A stretch of DNA of 64,000 bases from Helicostylum pulchrum (taxonomy: Eukaryota; Mucoromycota; Mucoromycetes; Mucorales; Mucoraceae): the NCBI GenBank assembly GCA_025677825.1, contig JAIXMO010000004.1, positions 868,001-932,000 on the forward strand, in the 5' to 3' direction. Below, one piece after another: positions 11,606 to 20,651 of this stretch (positions are counted from its first letter, which is position 1; every line of letters starts with the position of its first letter). A model generated the notes under the pieces. It was not told where the DNA came from. It did not search any database and saw nothing but the letters and a program-made list of their open reading frames with translations. Made by a program: the position numbers and the translations under genes.

Positions 11606-12429
11606 TGGAAAGGGAATCTTCAAAAAGAAAAAAGAAAAAGAGAAACAAAAAAAAAACAAAAAAAGGAAAATATAAACAAAGGGGTAAAAAAAAAAAGTCG
11701 TTGACCATGACACCGGAGAACAAAACTCAAAGGCAAACCCCACAAAAAGCACCTTTTTTTTTTCCTTCTAAAAGGGTCCTCGGAGCTGTAACCATTATTG
11801 GAAACGCTTACAACCGAAAGAAATATTTACCCAGGGGGGGGGGGGGAGGAACATCATCTAATTTTATTCAGATAACGTATTAGTTTGATATCTAATGTAG
11901 TAAACGAACACTTGCTTTTAGATACAGACCCTAGTAAATAGAAATGCATTAGTCCCTTTTTTACACTGACATTTCTTTCTTCTTTTTTAATTTTAATACT
12001 CTCAGATTTTTTATTATTATTACTTACTGCCTTTATCTGCATGATATGTAACGCTATACCAGATCAAGTTGAAATACAATATAAAAATTAGTCATTATTT
12101 AGGTTACTATTGGAGTAATTGGGTAGGGTACATTACCGTTATAAATATTATCCTTTTTGTTTTCCCCTCTCACCGTAGAAATCGTTCCGCGGATTTCACT
12201 TTCTTGTTCTAACCAATATTACTTGCTCGCATCCTGCAATGTAAAAACACCTATACAACTAAAATGTATCGCGATAAGCTTTTTCTTTTTGCTGAAGTAT
12301 AACCTTCAAATTTGTTTGTATTTGCATACAAAGGTGTGTGCGTATACATGCTGGTCTAAACAAAACTTAGGCAAAGGTTTCGCTCAAACCCATCATTTTA
12401 GTTATCCGGTATATTTTACCTTTTGTTCA
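11606..12429. other. Intergenic between carrier and sulfotransferase array
   Basis: Purine-rich and poly-A/poly-G sequence, including a G-run of about 13 at 11836-11848. No gene is supported. The plus-strand open frame that runs through 12157-12642 is a chance frame lying over the antisense of a gene relic (next entry). Confidence 0.5.
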
Positions 12430-12690
12430 GTGTGTGGGTCCGAATTTAATAAATTGTTGCTGATCAAAAAAAATAAAAAAAAATCCCCCTCTACGGTTAA
12501 AGTAACATTGGATCTTCCCATAATTGTTTCATGTGGAACGTACGATATCTATATCGGGTGTATAAGTGTATACAAACACACATTTCTTTTTTTAAAAAAT
12601 CAAATTGTGTACCCAAGCATATTTAATGCATCAAGTACCTAAACTATATGTTATCATATCCTCTTAAAATTACTTTTTAAAGACGTGTAT
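12430..12690 (-). pseudogene. Relic of a B-type sulfotransferase-like gene
   Basis: On the minus strand the end of exon 1 is still readable (12635-12613: LDALNMLG followed by a GTACAC donor), matching LQAALNILG plus GTACGC in the intact B-type gene at 14680. The exon 2 start is also intact: acceptor ATATAG near 12555, then YRTFHMKQLWEDP against YHTFYMKHFWKDP. Downstream it is broken, jumping to a stretch like VTLTV and then a QLLV-like patch, with stops between. The ATG region (about 12686) still resembles the B-type leader but has lost the start codon. The relic sits directly downstream of the intact gene at 12816-13549. Confidence 0.65.
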
Positions 12691-12815
12691 AACTATTAAC
12701 TAGTTAAATAAATAAAAAAAAGCAGAGGGTAAACGTCTTTTTTTTACGTGTGTGTGTGTACCGAATGGGTTTATTTATTTATTTTGGAAAAACCATACGT
12801 CAATGTATAATGGAT

Positions 12816-13549
12816 TCAAGATTTAGCTAAAGAGGGAACAACACTAACAGACCTATTTTCATTTAAATAAAAATCGATAAATTCAGCCACCGTGTTTGTC
12901 TTTGGGTACGGTACATCGGGTACATCCTTTCCTAAAAACTTGCATACTCTTTCCCATCCTTCACCCAACTCAAACACCAATAATTGTTCTTTCGGAATAT
13001 TCCTCTTTACCTCTTCGATATGATCTCTATACAGCTGCTTGATTTCTTCTTCCTTTAAAAAATACTCGGGATTGAAAACTCTGCCGTCCAAACAGACCAT
13101 ACTACATAACCGAAGTATATCAAACTGTTTTGTTCCTTCCTCTGGGATGGGCAATTGCGTTATAGTCTGGAAGAGTGTGTTCTTTACAGAGTTGTACCAA
13201 CTATCGGCAGATCTTACGTTCAAAATCACTTTGGCGTCTGGGTACTTTTTATGCAAGTCGTAGTAAAATGTGGCTGCTGAAAAATCAGTAACTGCATCAT
13301 AGTCTGCTAATAACTTATCCCAGTCTGCTTCGTCACGGTGCTTGTATGCATGATAGAAACCATTGTAGTCAAGATTAGGATCAGTGAAAAAGCATTTCAT
13401 ATGATGGGTAGTGTATCTATTATATAACTTTATTAGCTGGAGCGACTATAAAAAGAATGCGTTTATTACCCCAAAATGTTTAAAGCGTATCTTAAACTTT
13501 CGGTGCCTGTTCTACCAAACCCTGCGCAAATAACTTTAATTGGAGCCAT
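12816..13549 (-). CDS. Sulfotransfer_4-type P-loop protein, copy A
   Basis: Exon 1 (13470-13549) and exon 2 (12816-13416) join across a 53 bp intron into 226 residues. The N-terminus MAPIKVICAGFGRTGTESL carries the glycine-rich 5'-phosphosulfate-binding loop (GFGRTGTES). Later come DAKVILNVRSADSWY, where Arg and Ser match the 3'-phosphate-binding site of sulfotransferases, and LLVFELGEGWERVCKFLG with DVPYP near the C-terminus. This fungal family (Pfam Sulfotransfer_4) is expected to be soluble and PAPS-dependent, but substrates are generally unknown, so I infer only the fold and likely cofactor. The intron lies at the same codon in all copies of the array. Closest neighbour by eye is copy C. 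The gene is intact with no disabling change. Confidence 0.85.
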
Positions 13550-14001
13550 TTATTTCTTTTTTTTTTTTTTTGTAGTAAAGAAAGGAAAAATATATAAAAA
13601 AAAGTCAAAGTATTTATACGAAATACATTGTTACAATTACTTGCTTAACCTATTATAACACCGTACATATTTCATAAGTACTGCTATACTTTACTCTTTT
13701 TCATTGCACTTATAAATGTAAAACTGTCAGACTTGAGACTTTCTTAAATGCAAGTATGAAACCTTTTTCTTATGACACAATTTGCTTCTTATTAATGATA
13801 TTATAATATCTTACGGGCACTTCAAGGACTACTTAGGTACTTTGATATTTATCAAAATATTGTATACTCTTTTATTTTCTTTTTATTACGCGAATATTAC
13901 TGTTTCGAATAAAAATAAGCGGGGGACAAACGATATCGCGATAAGAGTTTCATTTTGCATATATTTTTTTAATGACCATTAATTGTTTTAAAATATTCGA
14001 A
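13550..14001. other. Upstream region of copy A
   Basis: AT-rich spacer of about 450 bp with no gene. The sequence near 13690 (CTTTTTCATTGCAC) resembles the upstream region of pseudogene E near 17775, as expected if promoters were duplicated with the genes. Confidence 0.45.
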
Positions 14002-14680
14002 CTATTTTGTACTATTTGTTTTAGGATAAGGTATATTAGGTACTTTATGGTCTAAAAACTCGCATAATTTTTGCCAGCTGTCCCCTCCTAGCTCCATTAC
14101 TAATAATTGATCAGCTGGTACATTGGTCTTTACTTGCTCAATATGATCCAAATACATCTTCTTGACCAACTCTTCATTTTGAAACTTTTTTGCATCATAG
14201 ATATGGCCGTCCATAAGAGCGTAGTTTACCATTCGATAATACGCATGATTAGGGCGGTCGGGGTCCTTCCAAGTTTCTCGAAGCAAAGCGTTTTTATGAA
14301 TTGTGTTCTTGATAGATTCGTACCAGCTATCTGCACTTCGAACTGTTAAAATCACTTTTGCGTGCGGGTAATGTTGTAGTAGCTCCTGGTAGAAATTAAC
14401 TGTTGGCCAGTCGATGGCAGCGTCGTAGTCTTGGTATAACTTGTCCCAGTTTGCTTCTTTAGGATTTAAAAGTGCTTCGTAAAAGTCATCAGGATTTAAC
14501 GTAGGGTCTTTCCAAAAATGTTTCATGTAAAACGTATGATATCTATACATTGAGCACGAGTACATATATTTATATAGCACCTTCTGTTTTATATGCGTAC
14601 CCAAGTATATTTAATGCAGCTTGTAAACTGTCTGTGGCCGTGCAACCGTATCCTTTTCCAATCACTTTTAAAGGGGCCAT
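14002..14680 (-). CDS. Sulfotransfer_4-type protein, diverged copy B with altered P-loop
   Basis: Exons 14601-14680 and 14002-14542 join into 206 residues, about 20 shorter than copies A, C and F because the frame stops right after PYPKTNSTK, where the others continue with about 24 more residues. The N-terminus is MAPLKVIGKGYGCTATDSL: the GxGRTGT loop of the paralogs has become GYGCTAT, losing the Arg and a Gly. The 3'-phosphate site (AKVILTVRSADSWY) and the LLVMELGGDSWQKLCEFL block are kept, and the reading frame is clean with normal splice sites. That pattern suggests a maintained protein with changed or lost cofactor binding rather than simple decay, but this is inference. It is the only complete member of the B-type, which is otherwise seen as two relics in the array. 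Confidence 0.78.
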
Positions 14681-14864
14681 GGTGATATATATATATGATG
14701 TGTGTTAAAAGAAAAGGAAATAAAAAAAGCAAAAGGATAAATGTATTTTTTATTTATTTTCCCACGGATACATCAATAGTGGGTTTCGAACCACTTTTTT
14801 TGATTTCTAATATTATTTTAAAGTGTGATTCTTTATTTTTTGTGATTGATTACTATACGATGAT

Positions 14865-15599
14865 TTAAGATTTTGTTAAAAGAGGTATGATATCAACGGG
14901 CCTATTCTGGCTTAAAAAGTAATCGATAAATTGAGCGGTCGAGTTCGACTTGGGGTACGGTACATCAGGTACATCCTTTCCTAAAAACTTGCACATCCTT
15001 TCCCACCCTTCGCCAAGCTCAACCACCAACAATTGGTCTTCCGGGATATTCTTCTTTACCTCTTCAATATGATCTCGGTACATCTGTTTGATCTCTTCTT
15101 CCTTTAAAAAGGACTCGGGATTGAAAAGTTTACCGTCGAGACAAACAGTTTTACATAATCGAAGTATATCAAATTGTTTGCTTCCTTCCTCGGGGTCAGG
15201 CAATTCTTCAATAGTACGAAAAATAGTGTTCTTTACAGATGTGTACCAGCTATCGACAGGTCTTACACTTAAAATCACTTTGGCGTCAGGATACTTCTTG
15301 TACAGGTCGTAGTAAAATGTAGCAGCGGAAAAATCTGTAAGAGCATCATAGTCTGCTAATAGTTTATCCCAATCTGCTTCTTCACGATTATGGCACGCGT
15401 TATAGAAACCGTCGCAGTCAAGGTTGGGATCAGTGAAAAAGCATTTCATATGATGAGTGTTGTATCTATATTTAAATTTTCAGACTAGGTACGTATGCAA
15501 ATTTAAAAACTTCTCTTACCCTAGTATGTCAAGAGCGTATCTTAAACTTTCAGTCCCTGTTCTACCATATGCTGCGCCGATGACCTTAATTGGAGCCAT
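14865..15599 (-). CDS. Sulfotransfer_4-type P-loop protein, copy C
   Basis: Exons 15520-15599 and 14865-15465 join across a 54 bp intron into 226 residues, the same architecture as copies A and F. The N-terminus reads MAPIKVIGAAYGRTGTESL; the first Gly of the loop is Ala here, but RTGT is kept. DAKVILSVRPVDSWY follows, with Pro at the position after VR where the other copies have Ser, and LLVVELGEGWERMCKFLG near the end. The predicted role is as for copy A: a soluble PAPS-type sulfotransferase fold with unknown substrate. It stands 184 bp upstream of copy B on the same strand. This C-then-B order recurs in the array and appears to be the duplicated unit. Confidence 0.84.
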
Positions 15600-15744
15600 T
15601 ATTGTTATATATTTTTTAGTAAAGAAAAGAAAAAGTGAAAAGCGAAAAAAAAAGGAAAAGGAATGAAACGGGGTGATTTATATGCATTTATATTCGATAC
15701 ACGTGAGTTTGGCGTAAACCTGCATTTTTGATTTCTTTTTTTTT

Positions 15745-15807
15745 CAAGTACATAACCTGTCCGTGGCTGCACTGCTATATTATCCGATTACTTTTTAAAG
15801 GTACCAT
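15745..15807 (-). pseudogene. Solo exon-1 relic of a B-type copy
   Basis: On the minus strand the sequence from 15807 reads ATGGTACCTTTAAAAAG and continues through GCAGTGCAGCCACGGACAG, aligning with exon 1 of copy B (ATGGCCCCTTTAAAAGTG, then TGCACGGCCACAGACAG) with small indels and an in-frame TAG. The leader just upstream (TGTTAAAAGAAAAGGAAA) also matches that of copy B. Nothing of exon 2 is left before copy C begins. Only this fragment survives, directly downstream of pseudogene D. Confidence 0.65.
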
Positions 15808-15964
15808 GGTTTTATAAATGTTAAAAGAAAAGGAAAAGGAAAAACGGGAAAATATTTACTCTTTATTAGTCATATTTGTTTATTCATTTATTCCATATAT
15901 ATATCAGTGCAAAGATTAAGGTAAAAGTGGTTGAGATAAAATTGGTTGAGATAAAAGTATTTGG

Positions 15965-16691
15965 GATAAAGGCGGAGGTACACCTGCGGTTCTTTTCCGA
16001 TTTAAAAAAAATAACAAACTCGGTTGTCGAGTTCGATCTAGGATAAGGAACATCAGGTACATCTTTTCCTAATAACTTGCAGATGCTTTCCTATCCTTCA
16101 TCCAATTCAACTACCAGCAACTGGTCTTTAGGGATACTATTCTTTACGCCTTCGATATGATCTCTGTACAACTGTTTGTTTTTTTCTTCTTGTAAAAATG
16201 ATTCAGGATCAAATATTTTACCGTCTAAACAAACCGTTTTGCGTAAGCGAAAGTACATCGAATTCTCTTGTTCCTTCTTGTGGTTTGGGAAACTCTTTTG
16301 CGGCCCAGAAGGTTGTGTTCTTTATAAAAGTATACCAGCTATCATCAGATCTTACGGTTAAAGTTACCTTTGCATCCAGATATTTTTTATACAGGTCGTA
16401 GTAAAACGTGACGGAAAAATTGGTAACTGCATTGTATCCCTCGAACAATCGATCCCAGTCTGCTTCTTCACGATTATAATACGCATCATAGAAACCATTA
16501 CAGTCCATACTAAGGTCATTAAAAAAGCATTTCATATGATGAGTATTGCATCTATATTTTGAAGTCATTAGATTGAGTAGTGTATAAAAAATGTGAAAAA
16601 ACTATTGTTACCCTAATATGTCTAGAGCGAATCTTAAACTTTCTGTGCCTGTTCTTCCAAACCCTGCACCGATAACTTTAGATGGAGCCAT
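15965..16691 (-). pseudogene. Sulfotransferase-like pseudogene D
   Basis: Exon 1 (16612-16691) is perfect, MAPSKVIGAGFGRTGTESL, and splices correctly to 16551. Exon 2 then reads like copy C through AKVTLTVRSDDSWY, with a Tyr-to-Cys change at its first full codon. A single extra base near 16252 shifts the frame, and the shifted frame ends at TAA near 16219. In the original frame KTVCLDG, DPESF and QLLVVELDEG are still readable, but the conserved Trp codon of the EGWE motif is TAG (near 16093). The C-terminal 25 codons are scrambled beyond NSTTEF. At least two independent disabling lesions make this a recent pseudogene. Confidence 0.85.
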
Positions 16692-16869
16692 TTTGTATTA
16701 TTTATTTTTTAAAAGAGAGAAATAAATAAACGAGAGTCGAGTATTTATACGGACATACATAAATCATTAAACGTTGGTGTACCAAAGTTTTGGTTCTATA
16801 AAACCTGTTTTTAAAAGCGCAATGGAATAACTTGATAAAACTCCCTTTTTTTTTGAATTATCGGACATT

Positions 16870-18060
16870 ACTATTTCTGGAAGCTATTTGTACGAAACAG
16901 ATAAACGTTTATCACCCCTAGTCTCTCGAGCAAGTCTTGCGTATAATTATTAAGCCAAATTTTCAGCAATTCCTATAGTAATTACGTATAATTAGGTAAT
17001 ACTTTGGTATTACAGCAGGACGCCAAAGGTTTTTTTTTTTTTTACCTTTAGAAGTTGTGACACTATGTAGAACAAAGACCAACCCCTCCACAATTACATC
17101 CTTTCCTAAAACTCACGGATGCTGCGTCCCCCTTACCTAACTCAATCGCCAACAGTTGATAGTCTGTTTCCCTCGTCTTGCATTGCCAATATGATCTATA
17201 CATCCGTTCGACACTTTTTTATAAAAAAAAAAAAGACTTCAGTATCAAAACATTTACCATTCAAATAAACGGTTTTACACAACTGAAGTATATCAACTAC
17301 CTTCCTTTGAATTTGATAACCCTTTTATAGTCCGAGAGAGTATGTGCATTTATCTCGCCGCTAAAATCACTTTTGCATTGGGGTACTTTTTATGCATGCC
17401 GTAGTAGTAAAATGCGGGAGACGAAAAGTTGTTGTATGCATCCAAATCTTTGGTAAGTTTATTTATATCTTCACAATGGTCGTATGTGCTCGATAGGAGC
17501 CATTACAGCTTAGATTATTAAGATCCACGAAAAAAGCATTTCATATTGTGAATATCAAATATAAGTCATCAGACGGAGTCTATATAAATGGAAACATGTA
17601 ATTGTCCTAAAGTGAATCTTAAACTTTCGGGTACCTGTTGTTCTACCAAATCCTGCGCTGATGAATTTAATTGGAGCCAAAGTGTTACTAATTTTACTTT
17701 AGTAAAAGGAAAGAAACGGAGTTATTTGATTACACATGCATACGAATTACTAAACGAATAATATTTCTAAACTTTTTCATTGCAGCTAAAAAAAAAAGAC
17801 TCTTTCAAATACGATATTTTTTATTCTTCTTTTCTTTTTTAAAAAACAAAACTACGGTATATATTCCTATTTTGGAAGCCATTTGTACGATATTTTCGTA
17901 AAATTTTTATCGTTGGTTTTCTTAGCACGAGTGGTACCACTTCTTCTATTAGCATAAAATTGCATTAATCAGCAGTTCCCATAGTGACGTAGATGATACC
18001 TTGGTACTACGCTAGGAAGTCAAGGATTTTCTTTTTTTTTCCTTTACATTTTCTTCCACC
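16870..18060. repeat. Duplicated upstream segments, about 1 kb apart
   Basis: The segment 16870-17055, upstream of pseudogene D, resembles 17870-18060, upstream of pseudogene E. Both start TGGAAGC(T/C)ATTTGTACGA and pass through CAGCA(A/G)TTCC(T/C)ATAGT, TTGGTA(T/C)TAC and a poly-T run ending in ACCTTT or CCTTT. The offset of about 1 kb equals the distance between the D and E start sites (989 bp). This supports a tandem duplication that carried promoter plus gene. Confidence 0.6.
17085..17680 (-). pseudogene. Heavily decayed sulfotransferase-like pseudogene E
   Basis: The start codon has become TTG (17680-17678), but LAPIKFISAGFGRT is readable, followed by an inserted codon and frame disruption in the P-loop region. 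The acceptor before exon 2 has lost its AG, while ATATGAAATGC persists near 17548. Internal matches include GNCNAK-like AKVIL, FYYYGMHKKYPNAK, a degraded CLNGK block and QLLAIELGKG near 17150, interspersed with stops and indels. The order and spacing match the intact paralogs throughout, so the identity is clear although no functional frame remains. Confidence 0.75.
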
Positions 18061-18197
18061 TACTGGAAAAGCTAATGGTTATTTAGTCACAAGGCAATAA
18101 GCTTTGTACAACAAATAAAGAACTATATTTAATCCGACGACTTAGCCTCTTTTTTTTTTTTTGCCTTTCTTTTACTTTGTAAAGTATATATAAAATT

Positions 18198-18947
18198 ATG
18201 GCTCCAATTCAAGTTATCGGTGCAGGACTTGGTAGAACTGGTACAGACAGTTTAAGATTTGCTTTAAATATATTAGGGTAAAGGCACTTTTTTTTTTAAG
18301 AAAATATTTTATGTTTTATACAAATCTAACAAAAAAAAAAACTCAGGTACAATACGCATCATTTGAAATGTTTGCTTACGGATCCTACTATGGACACTGA
18401 TGGATTTTATGAAGCCTATTTAAACCGAGAAACTGCAGACTGGGACCATTTGTACGAAAACTACGACGCCGCTGTAGATTTTTCCGGCGCCACATTCTAT
18501 TACGATTTACATAAAAAGTATCCCGAGGCAAAAGTTTTGTTAACGGTGCGCTCAGTGGATAGTTGGTACAAGTCGATCAAGAGCAGTATATACCGTTTGG
18601 CAACTGAGACCCCCAAGCTAAAGGAAGGTGAATTAGGGTTCAATATGCAAAGGTTATGTGCTGCGGTTTGTATGGATGGGCATATCTTTGACCCCGAATT
18701 GTTCTTGCAAGAAGAAAAGATAAAGCAAATGTATACGGATCATGTTGCAGAAGTAAAGAGACGGATTCCGGCGGAGCAATTGTTGGTGGTTGAGTTGGGT
18801 GAGGGATGGCCAAGATTATGTGAGTTCTTGGGAAAGGATGTACCGGATGTACCGTATCCCAGCTCTAATTCAACAGCGGAATTTATTGATTATTTTGTGG
18901 ATGGAAACATGCCTGGTAATATCTTGTCTGTACCAGCCAAAGCATAA
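18198..18947 (+). CDS. Sulfotransfer_4-type P-loop protein, copy F
   Basis: Exons 18198-18277 and 18347-18947 join into 226 residues. The start is MAPIQVIGAGLGRTGTDSL, with the full GLGRTGT phosphate loop; then AKVLLTVRSVDSWYKSIKSS and LLVVELGEGWPRLCEFLG, DVPYP and a NSTAEFIDYFV tail. The intron sits at the same codon as in the minus-strand copies. It is the only copy on the plus strand, transcribed away from pseudogene E with about 520 bp between their starts, and it is the most diverged of the full-length copies by eye. All expected motifs are intact, so it is probably the most conventional enzyme of the locus. The substrate is unknown. Confidence 0.86.
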
Positions 18948-19493
18948 ATCACTCACATGTCGATAAGCGAAAGGGATATTTCTCTTGTTTCTAAATTAAT
19001 AAAAAAAACTGGATATTTAATTGAACACAAGTCTAATAGAAATAGGTGTATTACATGGTAATACAAAAAATCAAGTGGGTATAATCTCTCACACTAGTCT
19101 ATAAACATTGTAAAATATTTGCGCCCATCATACCAAAACACGAGTACCTACTGTAAAAAAAAAAGGATTACGTTTTGTTACCGTTGAAGGTTCATCTTTC
19201 CTCATTTCCAGGTTTTGTCTCTATAATATCTTTTTCTTTGATGCATTATTAAGAGGTCTACAAACTTTTTACTGACCCCAGTTGCCATTATGACTATAAA
19301 AAGACTGATAAAAAGCGCAAGTTTTTGTGTGTCACTTTTTTTTTTTTTTTTTGCATTAAATTCAAAGAAGCAGACATTAAAATACGCATGACGCGACACT
19401 TTGCTGTTATTTTTTTATTTATTTTTTTTGCTTCTTCTCTTTTATTATTATTAAAAAAACGGTTTTATTCAAGAATTTGTACTCCAATATTTT
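18948..19493. other. Intergenic, 3' flanks of copy F and the zinc-finger gene
   Basis: AT-rich, with a T-run of 16 at 19337-19352. The open frames are short and shadow-like. No gene is supported. The two flanking genes converge here. Confidence 0.5.
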
Positions 19494-20163
19494 TCATATT
19501 TCGTCTGCACGTAGGGGCACTTCTACCACTCTATTTCTGGTAGGAAGTTTCTTTGGTATAAGGGGTAAATCCATACAGCGGATATCTATCAGATGTCGTC
19601 TATACTGGCACCTGGTAGTGTGCCTTCTATCACACGCGGCGCAAAAACTATTCTCGTTATCGACCACGGGCAACTTTCCCTGCAAGGTTGTATCATGCAT
19701 CTTCACCAAATGCACGCGATACAAAACTTTATACATGAAAACCTTTTGGCATGGGTGGCAGTACCTGTCGTACTGGAGATCTGTTTTTCGCGGTACTTTT
19801 AAATCCACGCCGTGATAGAGCTCAGACATGTCCTGTAAATAGTACCGGAAGATATGGTAAAAATAAACTTTTTTTTCAGAGAGGGCTTTATCGCAGGCGA
19901 TACAGAAATTATCAATGTTCTTGGGGTCTGATAGTTGATCAGAGTACGCGGGTGGCGTGGTGTGGTAAAAGGTGTACAGGTGTCGGGTGTACCCAAACTT
20001 ACTGTGAAATGTCTTGTCGCATACAGGGCAGTACCAGTCTTTTATGTTTGTCCAGATGATAGTTATCTTTGGTAGAACGAGATGGTTCAAAGTATTTCGC
20101 CTTGGAGGTGTAAGTGATATTACATACCACGCAGTGCGTTTCGGGCCCCTCGATGGTTTGCAT
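19494..20163 (-). CDS. Tandem C2H2-like zinc-finger protein, possibly frameshifted
   Basis: The main open frame encodes four spaced zinc-finger-like units: CPVCDKTFHSKFGYTRHLYT, CIACDKALSEKKVYFYHIFR, CHPCQKVFMYKVLYRVHLVK and CAACDRRHTTRCQYRRHLID. Each has the CxxC pair and His at roughly the positions of C2H2 or U1-like fingers. There is no ATG at the head of this frame (20090 is TTG). In another frame, an ATG at 20163 starts MQTIEGPETHCVVCNITYTS and ends HLDKHKR, which looks like an additional N-terminal finger; a one-base shift near 20045 would join it to KDWYCPVC. So either there is a frameshift (pseudogene or sequence error) or an unseen exon. The function is not recognised; nucleic-acid binding is the family expectation. 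Confidence 0.6.
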
Positions 20164-20651
20164 TAGATGCTTTTCTGGTTTTTTTTTAGTTGAGGTATGT
20201 TAAGTCACACATGAAACTCGTTAAAGGGGGAATACAAAAAAAAGGGGTTCTGTCAAGCAAAAGATATTAAATTTTTCAATGCACTATTGCAAGAGATGCT
20301 TATTCATACTATAAAGTTCGGTTCAACTAGATATATTAGAGTTGAGGGAGGAGGTTCGGGTAAAGTGTCCTTTTTAATACGCTGAGTTTAATACAGTTTA
20401 ATACAGAAAGAAAAAAAAAGACGTTTTTTTGCTATTGTTACGTAAAAGGATATAAAAGAAAAAAGAAGGGATGCAAATATTTCCAAATGATCTGCTTTAC
20501 GTTGTACGATAATGTTGGTTTTTACGTAATAAAAAAAGAAAATAGAAACTAAGGGCTTTTTTTTTTATTTTTATATTAAGAAATAAGGGGTGCACTACCA
20601 TCGTATAACTTTTTTTTTTATATATCGAAATAAAAACCGGGAATATTCTTT
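20164..20651. other. Intergenic, no gene seen
   Basis: Poly-T/poly-A-rich spacer. I see no domain-bearing frame. The 3' flank of the nucleotidyltransferase gene lies at its right edge. Confidence 0.45.

Noticed and set aside
12157..12642. 161-codon plus-strand open frame
   Set aside because: It lies antisense to recognisable exon 1 and exon 2 relics of a B-type sulfotransferase gene and shows no domain of its own.
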